Shown: piece by piece, positions 26,876 through 34,474 of the stretch
Numbering within the stretch: the first letter of the stretch is position 1
How the letters are laid out: each line of letters opens with the position of its first letter
Assembly: GCA_035628135.1 (NCBI GenBank)
Contig: DASPKM010000006.1
Location: 186,001 to 250,000, forward strand
From: DASPKM01 sp035628135
Lineage (GTDB): Bacteria > Bacteroidota > Bacteroidia > Chitinophagales > Chitinophagaceae
Direction: 5' to 3'
DNA: 64,000 bases
Position numbers and translations under genes: made by a program
The notes under the pieces: generated by a model
The model's input: the letters and a program-made list of their open reading frames with translations, nothing else
What the model was told of the DNA's origin: nothing
The model's database searches: none

Positions 26876-27448
26876 TTAATTGCGCGACGGAAAGATACCT
26901 TCCAGGCAAATGATATAGTTCATTCCAAGGTAAGGGTTCCGTATAGGAAGGGGTTGTGAACTACCCGCAATTCCTATCGTTACGGTAGCAGTTGCATTGA
27001 TGGGACTGGTTGCCATTGAAGCGTCGGGGGTTGCCGTAGAATATACATTGGTTCCTCCGGGCGAAATGGCCGGCCGTGCTCCACCGGGAGCGTCGGTTGT
27101 TCCTGCATCGTCCAAACAACCCGGGGCAACTGTACCTGTAACGGTTGCAGTAGCAGTGTGGGTGTGTGCAGGCATCTGGCTGGTAAGGATGGTAACATTT
27201 TCAACACCACTTACCTCGCCGAGTGAAATATTGCTAAGTCCCGGTCCCTGGCCAGCACCAATTGGGCTGCGGCCCCTTAGATCGGGTAGCGCAAACGTGG
27301 TTTGGCCATTACCGCCATAGGTTGTTCCCAGGATGGAAAACAAGGCGGTGTTTTGTGCGATGGATAACAATTGACCTGCACAGAAAGCCCAGGCACGGGG
27401 AGCAAAGGTGCCGGCGAACATGCGGATTTCACCAATAGTTCCTTCCAT
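26876..27448 (-). CDS. phage tail-collar/MdpB-like protein
   Basis: A 190-residue protein starting MEGTIGEIRMFAG, then WAFCAGQLLSI and LPDLRGRSPIGAGQG, the hallmark tail-collar motifs of microcystin-dependent (MdpB) and phage-tail-fiber proteins. The middle is Ala/Thr-rich (HTHTATATVTGTVAPG) and the end is NPYLGMNYIICLEGIFPSRN. There is no signal peptide and no other phage gene. In many Bacteroidota such genes stand alone or in small repeats; their role is not settled. I chose ATG 27448 because the collar motif begins directly there. The 301-bp gap upstream is the divergent promoter region with the VOC gene and shows no other gene. Confidence 0.85.
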   Translation of the reverse strand: MEGTIGEIRMFAGTFAPRAWAFCAGQLLSIAQNTALFSILGTTYGGNGQTTFALPDLRGRSPIGAGQGPGLSNISLGEVSGVENVTILTSQMPAHTHTATATVTGTVAPGCLDDAGTTDAPGGARPAISPGGTNVYSTATPDASMATSPINATATVTIGIAGSSQPLPIRNPYLGMNYIICLEGIFPSRN

Positions 27449-27749
27449 AAACGTTGTTTTGATTAGGTGAATAAATATGGTATAAAAGGACAATAGACTA
27501 ACTACAGCCCGCAAACGATACTAACCAGACGGAGCAAAACCAGAGGAACGGAGGGGAGAATAATAAAAACGCTATTTTGCTCTATCCATGATGCCTCAAA
27601 AACTGAACCTTAACCGGACGTTTAAATTATACCGTTGAAAACGGTGATAAATATATACGCAATTTTCGTTTGCCCAAAAAATAGATTGTATTAAAATTGA
27701 GTTACTGCTTTTTTATTGACTATTTGTAATTTTTTTAAAAAGGCTATGC

Positions 27750-28142
27750 ATGGTCAAAACCTATGGACTTACGCACATTGCGCTTGCAGTGAAGGACGTG
27801 GAACGCTCGTTCCGGTTTTATGAACAGGTATTGGGCGTTCGCGCAACCTACCGGCAAAAAACGTTCATACAGTTTGAAACGCCGGGCTGCCACGACGTAG
27901 TGGTGCTGGAAGAAAGTGCCAGGCCTTCGACCAAAACCGGCGGCATCCTGCATTTCGGTTTCAGGTTGGTTAACCCTTCCGATATAGACACTGCCGCCGA
28001 AGCCGTATTGATGGCCGGCGGCAAGATCCTCGATAAAGGTGAATTCTGTCCGGGCGAGCCTTACCTGTTTGCCACCGATCCGGACGGGTACCAGATTGAA
28101 ATATGGTATGAGCCTGAAGTAAATAATGATAGCTATAGGTAA
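27750..28142 (+). CDS. VOC/glyoxalase superfamily protein
   Basis: A 130-residue single-domain protein of the vicinal-oxygen-chelate fold: LTHIALAVKDVERSFRFYEQ at the N-terminus, an internal beta-hairpin and LFATDPDGYQIEIWYEPE at the end. A metal site is suggested by His 9, Glu residues in the first half and the C-terminal ExW region, but the exact ligands cannot be fixed by eye. Substrates of the family range from glutathione adducts to antibiotics. It precedes the amidohydrolase gene by 22 bp on the same strand, so the two may be co-transcribed. Confidence 0.9.
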   Translation: MVKTYGLTHIALAVKDVERSFRFYEQVLGVRATYRQKTFIQFETPGCHDVVVLEESARPSTKTGGILHFGFRLVNPSDIDTAAEAVLMAGGKILDKGEFCPGEPYLFATDPDGYQIEIWYEPEVNNDSYR

Positions 28143-28164
28143 CTTTAGCGCCAAACTGATCACC

Positions 28165-29889
28165 ATGAGATATTTCCCGGTCTTGCTTTTGATAATGGTA
28201 TTGTTCTCAGCTCCGGCCCTTTGCCAGACTTACATCACGCACGTGAACCTTTTGGATGTAGAGAAAATGAAAATGCTGCCCGATCAAACAGTAGTGTTTG
28301 AAAAAGACAAGATCACACAAGCAGGACCATCAAAAAGGATCAATGTTCCGGCGGGCGCGCAGGTGATCAATGGAACCGGCAAATACCTGATGCCGGGATT
28401 GGTTGACGCACACGTGCATTTTTTTCAAAGCGGCGGACTATATACCCGCCCCGATGCCATTGACCTGCGCAAATACAGGCCCTACGAAAAAGAAATTGAA
28501 TGGGCGCACCAGAACATGGAAGACTTCCTGCGGCGCTATGCCCAATCAGGCATCACCAGTGTAGTGGACGTAGGTTCTACCGTGAACTTTTTAAAACAAC
28601 GCGACTCCTTTCGAACAAAAACATATGCGCCCGCGGTGTACATGACGGGTCCTTTGCTGACCACCTGGGAACCTGCCGTATTCAAAAACCTGCAGAACGA
28701 CGAGCCTTTTTCGGAAATGAAGACCGAAGAAGATGCGCGCAAATACGTACAACAGCAACTTCCTTTTAAACCCGATTTTATCAAGATATGGTACATTGTT
28801 CTGGACCAGAACACCGAGGCGGGAGCGCGCAAACTGTTGCCGCTGGTGCAAGCCGTGATCGATGAATCGCACAAGAACAACCTGCGCGTTGCCGTACATG
28901 CCACCGAACGCATCACTGCGCAACTGGCGGTAGAAAGCGGGTGCGATTTTTTGGTGCATGGCATCGACGACGAAATAGTGAAGGATGATTTTGTGCAACT
29001 GCTGAAGAAAAAGAATGTCGTGCTTTGTCCCACGCTGGTAGTGGCAGACAATTACGGAGAAGTTTTCTCGCAGCGCTATGAGCTTTCCTATCTCGATTAC
29101 ACTAAGGCCAATGCAACTACCCTCAGCTCCCTGTTCGACCTGCGGCATTTGCCTGATACGACCCTGATCAATCGTTACAAGACTTTCATGATCAACCGCA
29201 CGGCCGCGCAACAAAAAACAGATTCCATCCTTCGTGCCAACACGAAGAAACTGGTGGATGCCGGCGTCATCATCGCTACGGGAACGGATGCGGGCAATAT
29301 CGGCACGCTGCATGCCAGCTCATATTGGGAAGAGCTGCAGGCCATGCGCGAAACGGGCTTCAGCATGTGGCAACTGCTGCAGGCTTCCACTATCAATGGC
29401 GCAAAGGCAGCAGGTAAAGAAAAAGAGTTCGGAAGCATCCAGGCCGGTAAGCGCGCCGACCTTTTATTGTTGAACGCAAACCCGCTCGACAGCATCGCGA
29501 ACTGGAGAAAGATTGCAGCCGTTATCAATAAAGGCGTGCAACTGCAACACGATTCGTTGATCGCCGAAACCCCATTGGCCTTAGTGCAACGGCAGGTAAA
29601 TGCTTACAATGGCCATGACCTGGAAGCCTTCCTGGAACCTTATGCCGAAGACGTAGAGATCTATCAATTTCCCAACACGCTGCAGATAAAGGGCAAGGAA
29701 GCGATGCGCAAAACCTATCAATTCATTACACAAACGCCCACGCTGCAATGCGAAATACAATCGCGCATCGTGCAAGGCAATGTGGTGATAGATCATGAAC
29801 GCGTACGGTTTGGCAACCAATACGGCACTGCCGTTGCAGTATACCACATCGAAGGAGGAAAGATCAAGAAAGTGTATTTTATTTATTAA
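28165..29889 (+). CDS. amidohydrolase with C-terminal SnoaL-like domain
   Basis: A 574-residue exported protein with a signal peptide (MRYFPVLLLIMVLFSAPALC). The metal-dependent amidohydrolase domain fills about 20-450: the HxH ligand motif is in VDAHVHFF, a possible carboxylated lysine in DFIKIWY, histidines in AVHATE and FLVHGID, and the metal aspartate in GTDAGN. It should hydrolyse an amide or imide bond. From about residue 465 a second domain begins (VNAYNGHDLEAFLEPYAEDV), typical of SnoaL-like/NTF2-fold proteins, ending in IKKVYFIY. The fusion is uncommon. ATG 28165 was chosen because it opens the signal peptide. Confidence 0.9.
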   Translation: MRYFPVLLLIMVLFSAPALCQTYITHVNLLDVEKMKMLPDQTVVFEKDKITQAGPSKRINVPAGAQVINGTGKYLMPGLVDAHVHFFQSGGLYTRPDAIDLRKYRPYEKEIEWAHQNMEDFLRRYAQSGITSVVDVGSTVNFLKQRDSFRTKTYAPAVYMTGPLLTTWEPAVFKNLQNDEPFSEMKTEEDARKYVQQQLPFKPDFIKIWYIVLDQNTEAGARKLLPLVQAVIDESHKNNLRVAVHATERITAQLAVESGCDFLVHGIDDEIVKDDFVQLLKKKNVVLCPTLVVADNYGEVFSQRYELSYLDYTKANATTLSSLFDLRHLPDTTLINRYKTFMINRTAAQQKTDSILRANTKKLVDAGVIIATGTDAGNIGTLHASSYWEELQAMRETGFSMWQLLQASTINGAKAAGKEKEFGSIQAGKRADLLLLNANPLDSIANWRKIAAVINKGVQLQHDSLIAETPLALVQRQVNAYNGHDLEAFLEPYAEDVEIYQFPNTLQIKGKEAMRKTYQFITQTPTLQCEIQSRIVQGNVVIDHERVRFGNQYGTAVAVYHIEGGKIKKVYFIY

Positions 29890-30113
29890 TAAACTGGTTG
29901 GTGAACAGATACCGCTTATAGGACGTTAACATAATATTCTTCAAATAAATGCTGCGCTTTGGAATTTTAAGCGTATCTTCGCTTTGTTAATTTTGAGTTC
30001 TTCAGCATTTAAGTGAATTTGATTTTTTCTGCTACGCAATTTTCTGCTAATAGTTAATCAGTCTTTACCTGCTTTTTTTCTCAAGTATTTTTATTTTAAT
30101 TCAAAGGACAATT

Positions 30114-30404
30114 ATGAACATTTATGTTTCTAATTTAAGCTTCGCTGTTCAAAGTGAAGACTTAAAAGAGTATTTTTCAGACTATGGCGAAGTGACTTCT
30201 GCCAAAATTATTATGGACAAAGAAACAAACCGCAGCCGTGGTTTTGGTTTTGTCGAAATGACTGACGAGTCAGCAGGCCACAAAGCCATTAAAGAATTGG
30301 ATGGCGCGCAAATCGATGGCCGTCCCATTCGTGTGAATGTTGCCAAGCCGCGTGAAGAAAGGAGCAATACAAAGCGTTCCTTCGCCGGTGGTAGCAGGTG
30401 GTAA
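30114..30404 (+). CDS. RRM-domain RNA-binding protein, short form
   Basis: A 96-residue protein with one RRM: RNP2 is IYVSNLSF and RNP1 is RSRGFGFVEM. The tail is short and Ser/Arg-rich (REERSNTKRSFAGGSRW), unlike the Gly/Asn-rich tail of the paralogue at 21079-21420. It binds RNA and is a likely cold-shock chaperone. The 224-bp upstream gap contains a TAATTTTG box near 29988, so a leader of about 110 nt is possible. A hairpin that could serve as terminator follows. Confidence 0.95.
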   Translation: MNIYVSNLSFAVQSEDLKEYFSDYGEVTSAKIIMDKETNRSRGFGFVEMTDESAGHKAIKELDGAQIDGRPIRVNVAKPREERSNTKRSFAGGSRW

Positions 30405-30443
30405 TCGCGCCGCGATCATCAAACAAACATCGCAATAACGTTA

Positions 30444-30489
30444 CGGGTTATGAGTTGGGTTGCTTTTGTAATCCATAACTTATAACCCG
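30444..30489. terminator. long hairpin between convergent RRM and MFS genes
   Basis: CGGGTTATGAGTTGG (left) and CCATAACTTATAACCCG (right) pair almost perfectly around a 14-base loop, followed by TAATTATTT. The structure can stop transcription from either side. Confidence 0.65.
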
Positions 30490-30496
30490 TAATTAT

Positions 30497-31726
30497 TTAA
30501 GCATGCTGCGCTACGTGTTTTTCCCTTTTTAATACTACATAGGCCACAATTGCGCTGGCCAGCATGAGCACCCCACCCAATAAAAAAGGCGCGCCGGAAA
30601 AATGTACAGGCGCATTTTTTTGGGTAAAGAATGCAAACAGGTTGGTCATTACCAAGGGGCCGATAATAGTGGTTATGCTCATTACGCTTGTAAGGCCGCC
30701 TTGCAACTCGCCTTGCTCATTGGGCGGCACATGGTTGGATACAACGGCTTGCAGTGCCGGTCCGGCGATACCTCCCAAACAATAGGGAATAAGGAATACG
30801 AACATCATCCAGCTTTCTGTAGCAAAGGCAAAAAGGAACAAGCCCACCGCATACAATGCAAGCCCTATGTAAATGCTTCGTTCATTTCCCAACCTCGGGT
30901 TTACATACCGGATAAGCACACCCTGCACCAATCCTACAAGCAAGCCTACCGCAGCCAGCGAAAGGCCGATCTTTTTTTCAGTCCATGCAAAACGTTCGAT
31001 GGTAAAGAAATTCCAGGTGCTTTGCACTGCATGCGCTGCAATGTATACTAACGCCAATGCCAGCACGAGCCCCCAAATGCCGGGATATTTTTTAAAATGC
31101 TTTAAAGAGCCCAGCGGGTTGGCGCGCTTCCATTCAAATTTGCGCCGATGCTCTTTGGAAAGCGATTCAGGCAATACGAAATAACCATACATCCAATTCA
31201 AAAAGGTAAGGCCTGCCGCGAACATGAATGGAACGCGTGATCCCAGCTCGCCCAACAATCCACCGATGGCCGGGCCCAGCATAAAGCCCGCGCCGAATGC
31301 AACGCCAACAAGGCCAAAGTTTTTTGCCCGGTCTGCGGGACTGCTGATGTCGGCGATATATGCCATGGCGGTGGTAATGCTGGCGCCTGTGATACCTGCA
31401 ACCAATCTTCCTACGAACAGCCACCATATGGTAGGCGCAAAAGCAACCACCAGGTAATCGACACCGAAGCCGAACAAAGAAAAGAGTAATACTGGTCTGC
31501 GGCCATAGCGGTCGCTAAGATTCCCTATAACAGGCGCCCACAAAAACTGCATGCCCGCATATACCAGGATCAGCCAGCCGCTCCACCGCGAAGCCGTACT
31601 GATATCACCGTTTATCAATTCTTGTATCAGTGCGGGAATGACCGGGATAATGATGCCCCAGCCGGTGACGTCGATGAGAATGGTAATAAAAATAAATCCT
31701 AATGCTGCGTTGCGATTGCTTGCCAT
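30497..31726 (-). CDS. MFS transporter, Tet/TCR-type
   Basis: A 409-residue, 12-helix inner-membrane transporter of the drug:H+ antiporter type: motif A is GNLSDRYGRRPVLLF after the second helix, and a motif-C-like glycine run (GAGFMLGPAIGG) follows in the fifth. It resembles the TetA group, but drug range is not readable from sequence. ATG 31726 opens MASNRNAALGFIFITILID. A TATCTTCG box is at 31731-31738 just upstream on the minus strand. It is convergent with the RRM gene across the hairpin. The pirin gene lies 31 bp upstream on the same strand. Confidence 0.92.
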   Translation of the reverse strand: MASNRNAALGFIFITILIDVTGWGIIIPVIPALIQELINGDISTASRWSGWLILVYAGMQFLWAPVIGNLSDRYGRRPVLLFSLFGFGVDYLVVAFAPTIWWLFVGRLVAGITGASITTAMAYIADISSPADRAKNFGLVGVAFGAGFMLGPAIGGLLGELGSRVPFMFAAGLTFLNWMYGYFVLPESLSKEHRRKFEWKRANPLGSLKHFKKYPGIWGLVLALALVYIAAHAVQSTWNFFTIERFAWTEKKIGLSLAAVGLLVGLVQGVLIRYVNPRLGNERSIYIGLALYAVGLFLFAFATESWMMFVFLIPYCLGGIAGPALQAVVSNHVPPNEQGELQGGLTSVMSITTIIGPLVMTNLFAFFTQKNAPVHFSGAPFLLGGVLMLASAIVAYVVLKREKHVAQHA

Positions 31727-31757
31727 TGGGCGAAGATAAGTAGTATCGCAACATGCG

Positions 31758-32627
31758 TTAAGCCATCAATTCTTCTTCTTTTCCGAATTTTCCCTTATGA
31801 TATTCATCATATGCCTGCATTACTTCTTCACGCGTATTCATTACAAAAGGACCGTATGCGGCAAAGGGTTCGTGAAAGGGAGTGGCATAGCCGAACAGGA
31901 TCATCGCGTCGGTCAATGCTTTTATTTCTACGTTTTCTCCTTCATGTGTAAACTCTACCAGGTGGTGCATGGGCGCGTCTTCGCCATTTACCCTGATGAC
32001 ACCCTTTACGACATACAGGAAAATATTTTGCGATGAGGGGATGCGCCGGCTCGTGCGGCCGCCTTCCTGCAATGTTATCCATGCAAGATGAATATCTGTG
32101 AGCGGCTGCACTGCTCCTGCTGTTCCATCCCAATTGCCCGATACCAGGTGCGCGGTTACTTTTCCGTCGTCCCAGGAAATGGTTGGTATGTCTTCTTTCT
32201 GCACGCCCACATAGTTAGGCTCGGCCATTTTATGTTTTGCCGGAAGGTTTATCCAAAGTTGCAAAATCTCCAGCGGGCCGCCCTGCGATTTGAATTCTTC
32301 GGAAGATATTTCTGCATGTATCAAGCCACGTCCTGCGGTCATCCATTGTATGCCACCGGCCTTAATAACGCTGGATGCGCCGCTGCTGTCCTTATGCGTA
32401 AGATCTCCTTCGAGTATGAAGGTAACGGTCTCAAAACCGCGGTGCGGGTGCGGCCCGAATGGTAACCCATTGTTGTGTGGAAGATATTCCTGCCGGCCAT
32501 GATGGTTCAGGAAAATAAAAGGATCGATGGCATTCATCGGCACTGCTTGCGTGGGCATGGCGCGGTACGTTACCAGATCGCCGATGGGCTCATATACTGC
32601 CTTGTGATTTCCTTTAATGATCCGCAT
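31758..32627 (-). CDS. pirin family protein
   Basis: A 289-residue bicupin protein. The metal-binding region of pirins is visible: two histidines in GPHPHRGFETVT, the partner residues in GRGLIHAEISS, and LEILQLWINLP. Pirins act as quercetinases or as redox-sensitive regulators; which applies here is not known. It begins at ATG 32627 (MRIIKGNHKAVYEP) and shares strand and spacing with the Tet-like pump, so co-transcription with that pump is possible. Upstream, 83 bp separate it from the DUF1080 gene. Confidence 0.93.
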   Translation of the reverse strand: MRIIKGNHKAVYEPIGDLVTYRAMPTQAVPMNAIDPFIFLNHHGRQEYLPHNNGLPFGPHPHRGFETVTFILEGDLTHKDSSGASSVIKAGGIQWMTAGRGLIHAEISSEEFKSQGGPLEILQLWINLPAKHKMAEPNYVGVQKEDIPTISWDDGKVTAHLVSGNWDGTAGAVQPLTDIHLAWITLQEGGRTSRRIPSSQNIFLYVVKGVIRVNGEDAPMHHLVEFTHEGENVEIKALTDAMILFGYATPFHEPFAAYGPFVMNTREEVMQAYDEYHKGKFGKEEELMA

Positions 32628-32710
32628 GCTTCGTGCAATTTTTTAATGATGTACAATTTAATGATTTTGCGTTTTAATACATCATTAAATCTGCGGCCGC
32701 GCACCATGGA

Positions 32711-33304
32711 TCATAATTCCTGCAGCGTGATTTTTCTCCACCTTACTTTAATGCCGCCGCCATCATGTATTTGCAGCGCAATGAATCCCTCCCCCTTCGC
32801 AATCTTTTCGTCGTCCAGGTAAACCATCTGGTGACCGTTGAGCCAGGTAGTGACCGCTCCGTCCAGCACTTTTATTTTCAGCGTATTCCATTCGCCCGGC
32901 TTCAGGTGTTGCTGATCTTCGGCTTTGGGCTGTATCAACCAACCGCGGCCGTACGATTCGTAAATGCCGCCCGTATGTTTGTTCAAGGGCGCCACTTCTA
33001 CCTGCCAGCCTGATATCTTAACCCCATCGATGGAAGAGCGGAAGAATACGCCGCTGTTTCCATCGGCTTCCTGCTTAAACTGCAGCGTAAGTATGAAATT
33101 TTTGTAAGACTTGTTCGTGGAAAGGTAGCCGTATTGCTTATCGGGGCCGCTTTCGCAGACCAAATCGCCTTTGTCAACGTACCATTTTTCAGTTCCATGA
33201 GGCGTCCATCCCGACAGGTCCTTGCCATTAAAAAGCGATTGCTTTTTTTGCGCAACCGATAATACGGTAAAACCGATGCAGGCGAGTAAGAATATGTATT
33301 TCAC
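32711..33304 (-). CDS. DUF1080 family (3-keto-glycoside hydrolase-like) protein
   Basis: A 197-residue exported protein with a signal peptide (MKYIFLLACIGFTVLSVAQ). The jelly-roll DUF1080 domain is complete: LFNGKDLSGWTPHG, then FILTLQFKQEADGNSGVFFRS, then GEWNTLKIKVLDGAVTTWLNG, then FIALQIHDGG. Family members include 3-keto-disaccharide hydrolases and many glycan-binding proteins of Bacteroidota. I see no neighbouring dehydrogenase that would fix a pathway. It is transcribed alone. Confidence 0.9.
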   Translation of the reverse strand: MKYIFLLACIGFTVLSVAQKKQSLFNGKDLSGWTPHGTEKWYVDKGDLVCESGPDKQYGYLSTNKSYKNFILTLQFKQEADGNSGVFFRSSIDGVKISGWQVEVAPLNKHTGGIYESYGRGWLIQPKAEDQQHLKPGEWNTLKIKVLDGAVTTWLNGHQMVYLDDEKIAKGEGFIALQIHDGGGIKVRWRKITLQEL

Positions 33305-33374
33305 GATGCAGGATTTATTACATCCAAGATATTTATTTTTATGATAGGTTAAGGATTGCCCTTACCAGCCAGAT

Positions 33375-33815
33375 ATGAAAAATAAATTTCAAGACGTCGA
33401 TTTCAGGAATATCAACGATTTCGTTGATTACCTGCCGGAGGACCACCTGAAGATTGTAGAAGCGTTGCGCTCATTGGTGCTGGAGTGTATTCCCGATGCC
33501 GTGGAAAAGCTTTCTTACAACGTTCCTTTCTATCACCGCTTCGGGCGCATCTGTTTTATCTGGCCAAGTTCGGTGCAATGGGGACCGCCGCGCCGCACGG
33601 GCGTCGACATAGGATTTTGCCGCGGCGACCTGCTCTCCGATCCCAGCTACCTGGACATCGGCAACCGCAAGCAGGTATATGTAAAAACTTTTCATCATCC
33701 CAGGGAGATCGACTACGAGCAGCTCCGGCAATTATTATACGAAGCGGTGGTAATAGATGAAGAACATGCAATGGCCAAAAAGAAAAAACCGGCCAATAAA
33801 AAAAGCGTGCGATAA
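33375..33815 (+). CDS. DUF1801 (YdhG-like) protein
   Basis: A 146-residue cytoplasmic protein with the DUF1801 core: VEALRSLVLECIPDAVEKLS, then PFYHRFGRICFIWPSSVQW and VDIGFCRGDLLS. It ends with a lysine-rich tail (AMAKKKKPANKKSVR). No catalytic motif is known for this family; a role in stress or iron handling has been discussed. It is divergent from DUF1080 and convergent with the DsbA-like gene; its stop codon lies inside the left arm of the shared terminator hairpin. Confidence 0.85.
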   Translation: MKNKFQDVDFRNINDFVDYLPEDHLKIVEALRSLVLECIPDAVEKLSYNVPFYHRFGRICFIWPSSVQWGPPRRTGVDIGFCRGDLLSDPSYLDIGNRKQVYVKTFHHPREIDYEQLRQLLYEAVVIDEEHAMAKKKKPANKKSVR

Positions 33816-33831
33816 ATTGATCACACGCTTT
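33802..33831. terminator. bidirectional hairpin at the end of DUF1801 and DsbA-like genes
   Basis: AAAGCGTG and CACGCTTT form an 8-bp stem that extends through CGAT/GATC after one mismatch; the minus-strand side ends in seven Ts, so it mainly serves the leftward DsbA-like gene. Confidence 0.75.
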
Positions 33832-33853
33832 GTTGCTTATCTGCAATGTTTCG

Positions 33854-34411
33854 TTATGCTCTTTTCTTCGCGGGTTTCTTCAACTTCTCTTCTACAATCT
33901 TCTTCAGATTTTCATACCGCGGCGTTCCGGTAACTTCTTCATCATTGATGAACACAACAGGCACCGCGCGCAAGCCTTTGTCCCAGGCTTCTATCTGGTC
34001 TTCACGCACATGCCAGCTGTATTTTGAACTTACCAGCTCGTCCAGGAACTTCTTGTTTACCACGCCTACTTCTCTTGCATACTCTTTCAAACTTACAGTT
34101 CCAAGGTGACGCCTTCTTTCGAACAGCCTGTTGTGCATTTCCCAGAACTTTCCTTCCTGTGCAGCGGCCAGCGAAGCTTCGGCGGCCTTCATCGCCCTTT
34201 GATGCACCTGTGTTTGCGGAAAATGGCGGTAATTAAACCGCACTTTATCAGGATAGTTTTCTATAAGTCGCTTGACGGCCTCATTTGCCTTTGCACTCGC
34301 CTCGTCCTCATAATCGCCATACATGGTTATCACCACAGGCGCATCGGCCTTTCCTACATAAATGTTCTTAGATGGAATGATCTCAACAACGTTTTTTGAT
34401 CTTACTGCCAT
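33854..34411 (-). CDS. DsbA/thioredoxin_4-like protein lacking all cysteines
   Basis: A 185-residue protein with no signal peptide. The fold is that of DsbA-family proteins: IYVGKADAPVVITMYGDYED, then FNYRHFPQTQVHQRAMKAAE, then GKFWEMHNRLFERRR and the cis-proline region LRAVPVVFIND. The place of the catalytic CPYC after GDYE reads DEAS, and there is no cysteine anywhere, so it cannot act as a thiol oxidoreductase. It may be a structural or regulatory relative. ATG 34411 is supported by the AAAAGGAG box at 34422-34429, one of few clear Shine-Dalgarno sites here. It lies downstream of clpB. Confidence 0.87.
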   Translation of the reverse strand: MAVRSKNVVEIIPSKNIYVGKADAPVVITMYGDYEDEASAKANEAVKRLIENYPDKVRFNYRHFPQTQVHQRAMKAAEASLAAAQEGKFWEMHNRLFERRRHLGTVSLKEYAREVGVVNKKFLDELVSSKYSWHVREDQIEAWDKGLRAVPVVFINDEEVTGTPRYENLKKIVEEKLKKPAKKRA

Positions 34412-34439
34412 GATAATTATACTCCTTTTTATACAAGAA

Positions 34440-34460
34440 CCGGTGGCATACAACCACCGG
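34440..34460 (-). terminator. hairpin after clpB
   Basis: CCGGTGG and CCACCGG pair over a seven-base loop just beyond the clpB stop. The minus-strand side continues TTCTTGTAT, so termination would be weak; read-through to the next gene is possible. Confidence 0.5.
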
Positions 34461-34474
34461 ATACTTATTCATTT

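Noticed and set aside
26876..27448. A prophage remnant around the tail-collar protein
   Set aside because: No other phage structural, lysis or integration gene adjoins, and MdpB-like collar genes are common outside phages.
30602..31051. Plus-strand frames opposite the MFS transporter gene
   Set aside because: They are antisense to a clear 12-helix transporter and lack recognisable features.
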